From the NCBI GenBank assembly GCA_023401495.1, contig JAEXDU010000211.1:1-16933 (forward strand): a DNA stretch of 16,933 nt, given 5' to 3'. The notes under the pieces were generated by a model that saw only the letters and a list, made by a program, of their open reading frames with translations, did not search any database and was not told the DNA's origin. The DNA comes from Bacillota bacterium. Its GTDB lineage: Bacteria; Bacillota; Clostridia; Oscillospirales; Acutalibacteraceae. A program made the translations under genes and the position numbers. Below are positions 6,654 to 13,544 of the stretch, in pieces (position 1 is the stretch's first letter; each line of letters starts with the position of its first letter).

Positions 6654-6687
6654 CGAGAGTTGAGAGATAATCTTAACTCTCGTTTTT
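6654..6687 (+). terminator. Intrinsic terminator or attenuator between ftsL and the PBP gene
   Basis: CGAGAGTTGAGA (6654-6665) pairs with TCTTAACTCTCG (6671-6682) with one G-T pair and the loop GATAA. Five T follow (6683-6687). It lies inside a cluster that is usually co-transcribed, directly ahead of the two tandem repeat copies, so it may act as a regulated attenuator and not a full stop. Confidence 0.82.
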
Positions 6688-6693
6688 GTAAGG

Positions 6694-6813
6694 ACCTCAC
6701 GCCGTTCGCGGCAGCAAAGCTGCCGACGGCTGAGAAAACCTTGAAACTCGAAGCGGGGATATGTTTGTCGCCTGAGGATGAAAGGGCAATTCTCATTTAG
6801 TTCTCGTTATAAG
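6694..6813 (+). repeat. Structured repeat, copy B (first of a tandem pair)
   Basis: The core region 6694-6756 matches copy C at 59 of 63 positions, apart from a two-base insertion in C. A long nested hairpin is evident: CTCA (6696-6699) with TGAG (6731-6734), GCCGT (6701-6705) with ACGGC (6726-6730), and GGCAGC (6710-6715) with GCTGCC (6719-6724) around an AAA loop. The invariant TTGAAACTCGAAGCGG is at 6741-6756. The unit ends with TTCTCGTTATAAG (6801-6813), which resembles the distal box of copies A and C. The period to copy C is 121 bases. Confidence 0.82.
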
Positions 6814-6814
6814 A

Positions 6815-6934
6815 ACCTCACGCCGTTCGCAGCAGCAAAGCTGTGCCGACGGCTGAGAGCGCCTTGAAACTCGAAGCGGTTTTTTCTCGCCGCTGTGAGT
6901 GTGAAAAGTTTAGTTTCTGTTGATTTTCGTGATA
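6815..6934 (+). repeat. Structured repeat, copy C (leader of the PBP gene)
   Basis: It is organised like copy B. The first hairpin uses GCCGT (6822-6826) with ACGGC (6849-6853), and inside it GCA-G-CAGC with GCTG-TGC, so the inner stem is kept although its bases differ from copy B. TTGAAACTCGAAGCGG is at 6864-6879. AGCGG (6875-6879) can pair with CCGCT (6890-6894) across a T-rich loop, as in copy A. The distal box GATTTTCGTGATA at 6922-6934 is identical to that of copy A. The PBP gene starts 39 bases later. Confidence 0.82.
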
Positions 6935-6973
6935 GAAGAAGCTGGCAAGCCGGAAAGTGCGGGGGAATGTGTT

Positions 6974-9232
6974 ATGGCAAAAGGAACAACCATCCGGATG
7001 TGGCGCAGAACGCTGTTTCTGCTGGCCATATTTATGGTAGTGGGGTTCGGGGCAATTATATTCAGTTTGGTCAAGCTGCAGCTGGTGGAGGGTGAGAGCC
7101 TTCAGGAGCGCGCGGTGGAGCAGCAGATGAAGGATACGACCATTCCGGCTATGCGCGGGGCAATTTACGACCGCAACATGCGCCCGCTGGCACAGAGCGC
7201 AACGGTATGGACCGTCGTGCTGGAACCCGCTTATCTTACAACCGATGAGCAGCGGGAGACGATTGCCGAGGGCCTGTCCCAAATTCTTGGCATGGACAAA
7301 AACGAAATTCTGGAGCATACGAAGAAAAAAAGCTATTATGATGTTTTAAAGCGCAAAGTGGAAACCGAAGTAAAGGATGAAATCCTGAAATTTAAGGAAG
7401 AGAAAAAAATCGGCAACGGCATCCGGCTGATTGAAGATTATAAACGATATTATCCGTTCGGCAGCTTTGCGGCGACCCTTCTGGGCTTTACCGGAACGGA
7501 TAACCAGGGCCTTTCCGGCCTTGAGGCATATTATGACAAGCAGCTCACCGGCACCGCCGGGCGGCTGGTTACCGCGAAGAACGCCATCGGCACCGATATG
7601 CCTTTTCAATATGAACAGAAGGTAGAGGCGCAGGACGGTTACAGTCTGGTGCTCACCATCGATGAAATCGTACAGCATTTCCTCGAAAAATATCTGGAAG
7701 AAGGCGTCGTAAATAACAAAGTAAAGAACCGCGCGACGGCCATCGCAATGGACGTGAAAACCGGCGCGATTCTCGGCCTTGCGGTCAAGGGGGATTTTGA
7801 CCCCAACTTCCCGCTGATTATTTCAGACCCCACCGAGGCGGCGCGTGTGGCCAATATGCCCGACGGCGAAGATACCACCGAAGAGGGTAAAAAAATTAAA
7901 AAGGCCAAATCCGACGCAAAAGTAGTCGCCCAGCAGGCCCAGTGGAGAAATAAGGCGGTCAGCGATACCTACTACCCCGGTTCCGTTTTTAAAATGGTAG
8001 TCGGTTCCGCGGGCATGGAAGAGGGCGTCGTCAACGAAAACACGCAGTTCTTTTGCAACGGCGCGGCGGTTGTTTCCGGCACCACCATCCATTGCTGGAA
8101 GTCCGGCGGGCACGGCAGCGAAACCTTTGTACAGGGCCTGATGAACTCCTGCAACCCGGTATTTATCAAAGTAGGCGAAATGCTGGGCGCGGAGCGCTTC
8201 TTTAAATACTTCGCGGCGTTCGGCCTGACCGAAAAAACAGGGATCGACCTGCCCGGCGAGGCGGGGAGTCTCTATTATACCGCCAGCCAGCTGAACCCTG
8301 TTGAGCTTGCGACGGAATCGTTCGGCCAGAACTTCAGTATCACTCCGATTCAGATGGTCACTGCGGCGGCTGCGGTCGCAAACGGCGGTTATCTGGTTCA
8401 GCCCCATCTGGTCAGCCAGGTGCTCGACAGCGACGGCAACATCGTCCAGTCTGTGGATACCAAGGTCAAGCGTCAGGTTATTTCAGAGGATGTGTCCCGC
8501 CGCATGAGCAAGATTCTGCAGATGAATGCTACGACAGGTACCGCGAAAAACGGTTACCTGCCCGGCTACCGTGTAGCCGGTAAAACCGGTACGTCTGAAA
8601 AGGTGGCGGAGTACATCGCGGGCGGCAAGAAAAAGATGGAATACATCGCTTCTTACTGCGGCTTTGCTCCGGCAGACGACCCGCAGATCGCACTGCTGGT
8701 GTTCTTCGATGAGCCGGCTGGAGACAGCTACTACGGCGGCGCGGTAGCCGGCCCTGTATTCGGCAAAATGATGGAAGAAATCCTGCCCTATCTGGGTGTT
8801 GAGAGAAAATATACCGATGCGGAAATGGAAAAACTCGATGTAGCCACACCGGATGTGACTGGCAAGAAGCTCGACGTGGCCAAAGCGGCGCTGCAGAAGC
8901 TGAGCCTGAAGCAGAAGGTGTACGGCAGCGGCGATACCGTGCTCAAGCAGATACCCGAATCCGGTAAGAGTATTCCTCAGAACGGTACGGTGGTGCTGAT
9001 GACGGATGCCGACAGCGAGAGCCGTCAGGTGACGGTGCCGAATCTGATGGGCATGACGCTGGCGCAGGCCAACAGCGCCGCAGCCGAAGCGGGAATCAAC
9101 ATCACGGTTTCCGGCGCGGCCCTGACAGGCGGGAAAGCGCAGTCGCATTCCCAGAGCATCGCAGCGGGAACAAAGGTATCTCCCGGCACGGTGGTCAACG
9201 TCGGATTCGTCGAATTTGACCAGGTGCAGTAA
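6974..9232 (+). CDS. spoVD: Penicillin-binding protein, FtsI/SpoVD family, with two PASTA domains
   Basis: This class B PBP is a transpeptidase that crosslinks septal peptidoglycan, working with a SEDS glycosyltransferase. The protein has 752 residues. A short basic cytoplasmic tail and one membrane anchor (about residues 10-33) are followed by the dimerisation domain with the early AMRGAIYDRNMRPLA motif. The transpeptidase domain shows SVFK at 337-340 (Ser337 nucleophile), SCN at 392-394 and KTGT at 537-540. Two PASTA domains occupy about the last 130 residues. The ATG at 6974 has GGGGGAA seven bases upstream; the open frame continues 18 codons upstream but has no better start. In related Clostridia this position is annotated either spoVD or ftsI/pbp2B. 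As the only such gene in the window it may serve vegetative division, cortex synthesis, or both. Confidence 0.93.
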   Translation: MAKGTTIRMWRRTLFLLAIFMVVGFGAIIFSLVKLQLVEGESLQERAVEQQMKDTTIPAMRGAIYDRNMRPLAQSATVWTVVLEPAYLTTDEQRETIAEGLSQILGMDKNEILEHTKKKSYYDVLKRKVETEVKDEILKFKEEKKIGNGIRLIEDYKRYYPFGSFAATLLGFTGTDNQGLSGLEAYYDKQLTGTAGRLVTAKNAIGTDMPFQYEQKVEAQDGYSLVLTIDEIVQHFLEKYLEEGVVNNKVKNRATAIAMDVKTGAILGLAVKGDFDPNFPLIISDPTEAARVANMPDGEDTTEEGKKIKKAKSDAKVVAQQAQWRNKAVSDTYYPGSVFKMVVGSAGMEEGVVNENTQFFCNGAAVVSGTTIHCWKSGGHGSETFVQGLMNSCNPVFIKVGEMLGAERFFKYFAAFGLTEKTGIDLPGEAGSLYYTASQLNPVELATESFGQNFSITPIQMVTAAAAVANGGYLVQPHLVSQVLDSDGNIVQSVDTKVKRQVISEDVSRRMSKILQMNATTGTAKNGYLPGYRVAGKTGTSEKVAEYIAGGKKKMEYIASYCGFAPADDPQIALLVFFDEPAGDSYYGGAVAGPVFGKMMEEILPYLGVERKYTDAEMEKLDVATPDVTGKKLDVAKAALQKLSLKQKVYGSGDTVLKQIPESGKSIPQNGTVVLMTDADSESRQVTVPNLMGMTLAQANSAAAEAGINITVSGAALTGGKAQSHSQSIAAGTKVSPGTVVNVGFVEFDQVQ

Positions 9233-9264
9233 TCCCAATATTGCCTGAACACTTTCAAACAACT

Positions 9265-9297
9265 GTTTCTTTCCCCGCTTTGCACGGGGAAAGAAAC
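9265..9297 (+). other. Perfect 13-bp inverted repeat after the PBP gene
   Basis: GTTTCTTTCCCCG (9265-9277) and CGGGGAAAGAAAC (9285-9297) are exact reverse complements with a seven-base loop. No T-run follows on either strand, so it is not a standard intrinsic terminator. It may be an mRNA-processing or 3'-stabilising hairpin in the PBP transcript, or a weak terminator. Confidence 0.6.
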
Positions 9298-9355
9298 AAA
9301 ATGAGCTTTTTGGAAAGGCGGCGTTTTTTCAGACGGCGCTTTGCGGAGGAAGCAT

Positions 9356-9907
9356 ATGAAACAGTGGCAGTCTGAGCAAAAGAGATATCCGGCCCGGCTG
9401 TTGGCGATTGAAAATCCGGAAGCGGCGAGACTCCTGCAATATCTGCTGGAAAGCTGCGGCTACCGGGTGGCGTGTGATCCGGTGGAGCTGCCGGAGGCGG
9501 ATTTCCTTCTGGTGCAGCCCGGCTGCATGCCAAATCGAGCCGAGGGCCTGGAATACATGCTTCTGGAAAATTCGGGAAGAATGACGGAAAGTATCTCTTG
9601 CCCTTTCCGCTATCACGCGGTAGAATATGAAACGGCGCTCCCGGTGGTACCGGGGGCACAGCGGGTCAGCTATTCCGTACACAGCCCCGAAGCGGACGTT
9701 TTCGCCCGAAATATCCGTCCAAACGGATATGGGGTCGTGTTTGAGCTGGAGAGCGGCGGAATCGTGGGGCGTGTTGCGCTTGACGAAGAGCAGGGAATCC
9801 GCCCGGCCCTTGTGGCGGCGCTCGCAGCGATCCGCTGTGGGATTCCGTTTGCGCGGGTGGCGGATGCGCTCAATGAAATTCCGCAGCTGAGCCGGAATTT
9901 AGGCTGA
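9356..9907 (+). CDS. Short Mur-ligase-like protein, lacking the ATP-binding loop
   Basis: The product has 183 residues. Residues 101-175, which include RVSYSVHSPEADVFARNI and end in ALVAALAAIRCGIPFARVADAL, resemble the end of the Mur ligase central domain, where MurE/MurF have a (T/S)YG-x-x-x-(A/P)AD segment followed by HNVxNALAAIA. Residues 14-39 (with EAARLLQYLLESCGYRVA) look like the helix after the P-loop, but GTNGKTT is replaced by ENPEAA. The catalytic middle and the entire C-terminal domain are missing. A good ribosome binding site (GGAGG, 6 bases before the ATG at 9356) and an intact frame suggest it is translated. It sits where murE and murF normally lie. It could be a decayed ligase, a non-catalytic scaffold, or a diverged family; the homology is my reading and is not proven. 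Confidence 0.6.
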   Translation: MKQWQSEQKRYPARLLAIENPEAARLLQYLLESCGYRVACDPVELPEADFLLVQPGCMPNRAEGLEYMLLENSGRMTESISCPFRYHAVEYETALPVVPGAQRVSYSVHSPEADVFARNIRPNGYGVVFELESGGIVGRVALDEEQGIRPALVAALAAIRCGIPFARVADALNEIPQLSRNLG

Positions 9908-9951
9908 CGAACGGGAGAAAATAAGAGAACATACAAAAGGTGGAGCAGCAG

Positions 9952-10968
9952 ATGGCAGGGTTTGAAATAGGAGCAGCGGCAGTAACGGCATTTCTCATTA
10001 CCGGAATATCGGGCAAATGGTTGATCCCATTTTTGCGCCGGGTTCATTTTGGGCAGACGATCCTGGAGGATGGCCCGAAGTGGCATAAAAAAAAGCAGGG
10101 TACTCCCACAATGGGCGGTATCATGTTTATTCTGGGAATCACGGCGGCGATCGCGATTTTTATCCCCGTCTATTACTTTAATGGAAACGCGGACAAATCG
10201 CTTTTGGAGCCGCTGAATATGAGAACGCGCGTTTACGGCGGGCTTGGAATGGCCCTGGCGTTCGGCGCGATCGGCTTCTTTGACGACTATATCAAGGTGG
10301 TAAAGAAGCGCAATCTCGGCCTTACCGCGCGGCAGAAGCTCGTGCTGCAGTTTCTGGCGGCCGGTGCGTACCTTGCGGCGCTGTATCTTTCCGGCGCCGG
10401 TTCCTCTACGCTGATCCCCTTTGTCGGCAGCATCAATCTCGGCATGCTGTATTGGGTGCTGGCGCTGCTGGTGATCGTCGGCGTTGTCAACGCGGTCAAT
10501 TTTACGGACGGAATCGACGGACTGAACGCTTCGGTCACCTTTTTCGCTGCTCTGTCCTTTCTGGTGATTTCCGGTGTACTGGCCCTGAACGGCCTTGGCA
10601 TTGTCGCGGGCGCGCTCGCGGGCGGCTGCCTCGGCTTTTTGCTCTGGAACTTTAACCCGGCGAAGGTTTTTATGGGCGATACCGGCTCCCTGTTTTTGGG
10701 CGGGATGATCTGTGTGCTCGGCTTTGGCCTGAACCTGCCGATCCTGCTTGTCCCGATCGGGATCGTGTATCTTTGCGAGATTCTTTCCGTGGTGCTGCAG
10801 GTCAGCTATTTTAAAGCGACGCATGGCAAGCGCCTGTTTAAAATGAGTCCGATCCATCATCATTTTGAGATGTGCGGGTGGAGCGAAATCAAAATCTGCC
10901 TGGTATTCTCTCTGGTGACGCTCGCCGGCGGGGCTCTGGCCCTGTACAGTGTGCTCTGGGGAATGTAA
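9952..10968 (+). CDS. mraY: Phospho-N-acetylmuramoyl-pentapeptide-transferase MraY
   Basis: MraY transfers phospho-MurNAc-pentapeptide from UDP to undecaprenyl phosphate, making lipid I at the inner face of the membrane. The 338-residue polytopic protein has about ten hydrophobic segments. Family motifs are HKKKQGTPTMGGI near residue 46, FFDDYIK at 109-115, NFTDGIDGLN at 183-192 and the IHHHFE box (His302-Glu306). I chose the ATG at 9952, which has AGGTGGAG about six bases upstream; GTG at 9940 would add four residues but overlaps that ribosome binding site. It follows the Mur-ligase-like gene after 44 bases. Confidence 0.97.
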   Translation: MAGFEIGAAAVTAFLITGISGKWLIPFLRRVHFGQTILEDGPKWHKKKQGTPTMGGIMFILGITAAIAIFIPVYYFNGNADKSLLEPLNMRTRVYGGLGMALAFGAIGFFDDYIKVVKKRNLGLTARQKLVLQFLAAGAYLAALYLSGAGSSTLIPFVGSINLGMLYWVLALLVIVGVVNAVNFTDGIDGLNASVTFFAALSFLVISGVLALNGLGIVAGALAGGCLGFLLWNFNPAKVFMGDTGSLFLGGMICVLGFGLNLPILLVPIGIVYLCEILSVVLQVSYFKATHGKRLFKMSPIHHHFEMCGWSEIKICLVFSLVTLAGGALALYSVLWGM

Positions 10969-11011
10969 GCGCCAACGTCAGGATTTACGGCGTTCGGTTC
11001 GTCGGCACGCT

Positions 11012-11044
11012 TTGACAGATTGCGGCGTGCAGATGTGCTAAGAT
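11012..11044 (+). promoter_or_regulatory. Possible internal promoter before ftsW
   Basis: A perfect TTGACA lies at 11012-11017. TGCTAAGAT (11036-11044) resembles an extended -10 element, but the spacing is about 21 bases, longer than usual. The 103-base gap between mraY and ftsW is unusually wide for this cluster, which makes a local promoter plausible. Confidence 0.35.
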
Positions 11045-11071
11045 GTATTTCGTGAAAAAGGAGGGGTGTCG

Positions 11072-12334
11072 ATGTCCGGAGAAAGCAGAAGAAATCCGGT
11101 ACCGCAGCCGCGTCAGCCGAGAAAACCGTACGCGGAGAGAAACGTGCCGGAGCAGAAGCAGCCGGCGGCCGCAAAAATGACGCCCTTAACCAAACGGGTC
11201 AGAAAAAAATTCCGGGTGTTTTCTGTACGCTCCGGTTTGGATATGCCGTTTTTATTTTTGGTGCTGGTGCTGGTGGTGATCGGCCTTGTGATGCTGTTTT
11301 CCGCCAGTTACGCCTACGCCTATTATAATTATGGAAACAGCTACTACTTCATTATCCGCCAGGTGGCATTTGCCGTACTGGGCGTGATTCTGATGCTGCT
11401 GATCTCGTATTTTGACTATCATCATTTGCACCGGTTTGCGATTCCATTGCTGCTGGTGAGCTATGCGTTTCTGGTGATCGTGCTGTTTCTGCCCGCCGTC
11501 AAGGGGGTGCACCGCTGGATCAACCTGGGGCTGTTCGGCTTTCAGCCGTCTGAAATCGCCAAGTTCGCCATGACGCTGTGCTTTGCGCATCTGATCTCGA
11601 TCAACTTTAAGCGCATGGATACGGCCCGCTACGGTGTGCTCCCATATGTGCTTCTGCTGGCCGTTACAGTGCTGCTGCTCATCCGTGAGCCGCACGTGTC
11701 CGCCGCGGTCATCATCATCGCTCTGGCGGGAATGATGCTGTTTATCGGCGGCGTGCCGCTGCGCTGGTTCGGTGCGGCCTTCGGCGTCGCTCTGGCCGGA
11801 ATCGCTTACCTTGTCTTGTTTACGTCGGAATTCAGCTACGCCAACGACCGCGTTGTAGCGTGGCTGGATCCGTTTACCACAGAAAAAAATCTGCTGGCAG
11901 ACACCTGGCAGACGCGCCAGTCGCTGTATGCCATCGGTTCCGGCGGCCTTTTGGGTCTCGGGCTTGGGCAGTCGCGCCAGAAATACCTGTATTTGCCCGA
12001 GCCGCAGAACGATTTTATCTTTGCCATCGTCTGTGAGGAGCTGGGGTTTATTGGCGCGCTCATTATTGTGATCCTGTTTGCGCTGCTGGTTTGGCGCGGG
12101 GTGACGATTTCGCTCAAGGCGAAGGATAAGTTTGGCATGCTGCTCGGCATCGGCCTTACTCTGCAGGTTGGCCTGCAGGTGGTTCTGAATATCGCGGTTA
12201 TCACCAATACGATCCCCAATACCGGCATTAGCCTGCCGTTTTTCAGCTATGGGGGTACGTCGCTGGTGCTGCTTTTGGCGCAGATGGGCGTGGTGCTGTC
12301 TATTTCACGAACGTCGGCGATCGAGAAAACTTAG
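11072..12334 (+). CDS. ftsW: SEDS-family lipid II polymerase FtsW/SpoVE
   Basis: SEDS proteins are membrane glycosyltransferases that polymerise lipid II in complex with a class B PBP, here probably the product of the gene at 6974. The 420-residue protein has a basic, proline-rich cytoplasmic N-terminus of about 55 residues, then about ten membrane segments. Signatures are GVHRWINLGLFGFQPSEIAK (about 145-165), LPEPQNDFIFAIVCEELGF, and NTIPNTGISLPFFSYGGTSL (about 378-397). ATG at 11072 follows AAAAAGGAGGGG by about five bases. FtsW and SpoVE cannot be separated by sequence alone; the position before murG is the spoVE position in Bacillus, and the gene may serve vegetative division here. murD, usually just upstream, is absent. 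Confidence 0.94.
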   Translation: MSGESRRNPVPQPRQPRKPYAERNVPEQKQPAAAKMTPLTKRVRKKFRVFSVRSGLDMPFLFLVLVLVVIGLVMLFSASYAYAYYNYGNSYYFIIRQVAFAVLGVILMLLISYFDYHHLHRFAIPLLLVSYAFLVIVLFLPAVKGVHRWINLGLFGFQPSEIAKFAMTLCFAHLISINFKRMDTARYGVLPYVLLLAVTVLLLIREPHVSAAVIIIALAGMMLFIGGVPLRWFGAAFGVALAGIAYLVLFTSEFSYANDRVVAWLDPFTTEKNLLADTWQTRQSLYAIGSGGLLGLGLGQSRQKYLYLPEPQNDFIFAIVCEELGFIGALIIVILFALLVWRGVTISLKAKDKFGMLLGIGLTLQVGLQVVLNIAVITNTIPNTGISLPFFSYGGTSLVLLLAQMGVVLSISRTSAIEKT

Positions 12335-12348
12335 GGGGCTTTTCCACA

Positions 12349-13470
12349 ATGAAGGTTTTATTTGCCGGCGGCGGAACCGCCGGACATATCAATCCCGCTC
12401 TTGCCATTGCGGGCTATCTGCGTGAGCAGCAGCCGGATGCCCAGATTTTATATGTGGGCGCCAAAGGCGGGATGGAGGAACGTCTGGTGCCGGAAGCAGG
12501 CTTTCCGTTTCGGAGCATTATTATCTCCGGCTTTCAGCGCAAGCTGACGGTGAAGGCGATGGCTCGCAACGTGAAAACGCTGGTGCGCATCGTGACCTCC
12601 ACCGCGGAATCCAAGCGGATTCTGCGCGAATTCGAGCCCGACCTGTGCATCGGCACGGGCGGTTATGTCAGCGGCCCGGTCATCCGCGAGGCTGTAAAAT
12701 TGGGGATTCCGGCCCTGATCCATGAGCAGAACGCATACCCGGGCGTGACGAACAAGGTTCTTTCCGGCAAGGTGGACCGCGTGATGCTGGCGGTGGAGGA
12801 CGCGAAGCAGTACATGGCCTCCGGCGCGCAGTGTACGGTCACCGGCAACCCGGTGCGGCAGGAGATTTTGCGGGCAGACCGCGAACGCGCCCGCCGTGCG
12901 CTTGGATTGGACGAACGTCCCGTGATCCTGTCGTTTGGCGGCAGCCTTGGCGCAAGAAGCATCAATGAGGCGGTGGTGGAGCTTCTGCTCTCCAGCGCGA
13001 AAAATCAAAAATACCAGCACATTCACGGCTATGGGCAGCACGGCGGGTGGCTGCCGGAGCTTCTGCGAGAAAAAGGTCTGAATTCCAAGGCCGCGAAAAA
13101 CATTCAGCTGAAGGAATACATACGCAATATGCCGGACTGCATGGCGGCGGCGGATCTTGTCATCTGCCGGGCCGGAGCCATCACGCTCAGCGAGCTGCAG
13201 GCGCAGGGCAAAGCGTCTATTCTGATTCCCTCGCCGAATGTGGCGGAAAATCATCAGTATCACAATGCCATGGCGCTGGTTCGCCGCAAGGCGGCGATGC
13301 TTTTAGAGGAAAAAGACCTATCTTCCGAAGCGCTTCTGCGCATGGTCGAACAGGCGTTTTCGTCTGCCGGCGGCGTCCAGGAGCTGGGAAGAAACGCAAA
13401 AAAAATGGCAATTTTGGATGCCAACGAAAGAATTTATAAAATTATGCTCGAAACTGTGCAAACGACATAA
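12349..13470 (+). CDS. murG: UDP-GlcNAc:lipid I GlcNAc transferase MurG
   Basis: MurG adds GlcNAc to lipid I to make lipid II on the cytoplasmic membrane face. The product has 373 residues, normal for this GT-B, family GT28 enzyme. The N-terminal glycine loop FAGGGTAGHINPALA has the catalytic-type His13. HEQNAYPGVTNK begins at residue 125, GGSLGARSINEAV begins at 197, and the C-terminal domain shows the UDP-GlcNAc-binding segment VICRAGAITLSELQAQG and IPSPNVAENHQYHNA. The ribosome binding site AGGGGG overlaps the ftsW stop, and the ATG lies 15 bases past that stop, so the two genes are probably co-translated from one mRNA. Confidence 0.97.
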   Translation: MKVLFAGGGTAGHINPALAIAGYLREQQPDAQILYVGAKGGMEERLVPEAGFPFRSIIISGFQRKLTVKAMARNVKTLVRIVTSTAESKRILREFEPDLCIGTGGYVSGPVIREAVKLGIPALIHEQNAYPGVTNKVLSGKVDRVMLAVEDAKQYMASGAQCTVTGNPVRQEILRADRERARRALGLDERPVILSFGGSLGARSINEAVVELLLSSAKNQKYQHIHGYGQHGGWLPELLREKGLNSKAAKNIQLKEYIRNMPDCMAAADLVICRAGAITLSELQAQGKASILIPSPNVAENHQYHNAMALVRRKAAMLLEEKDLSSEALLRMVEQAFSSAGGVQELGRNAKKMAILDANERIYKIMLETVQTT

Positions 13471-13493
13471 TTGTCCCCTGTCACACACCCGAC

Positions 13494-13523
13494 TTGCTTT
13501 TGCATAATATAGCAAAGCACAAT
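13494..13523 (+). promoter_or_regulatory. Possible promoter or hairpin before murA
   Basis: TTGCTT (13494-13499) and CACAAT (13518-13523) are 18 bases apart and could be a weak sigma-A promoter. The same stretch contains the imperfect palindrome GCTTTTGC-N8-GCAAAGC. Neither reading is strong. Confidence 0.3.
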
Positions 13524-13544
13524 AGGCAAGAAAGGGTGTTTGAT

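Larger units (their letters stand above)
6595..6973 (+). other. Long non-coding leader between ftsL and the PBP gene
   Basis: This 379-base gap holds no convincing gene. In order it contains a hairpin terminator (6654-6687), structured repeat copy B (6694-6813) and copy C (6815-6934). The distal box of copy C is followed by ~40 bases that include the PBP ribosome binding site. No clear promoter was found downstream of the terminator: TATAAG at 6808-6813 is -10-like but has no matching -35. The PBP gene therefore seems to depend on readthrough of the terminator or on a promoter I cannot recognise. Confidence 0.7.

Noticed and set aside
6617..6670. 17-codon open frame ending inside the terminator loop, a possible leader peptide
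   Set aside because: There is no ribosome binding site and no run of regulatory codons; the overlap with the hairpin is probably chance.
6726..6760. Resemblance of GGCTGAGA...ACC...GAA in repeat copy B to a TPP riboswitch
   Set aside because: The other conserved TPP parts (GGGGTGC arm and the CTGATCTGGATAAT segment) are absent, copies A and C do not keep the resemblance, and the neighbours have no thiamine role.
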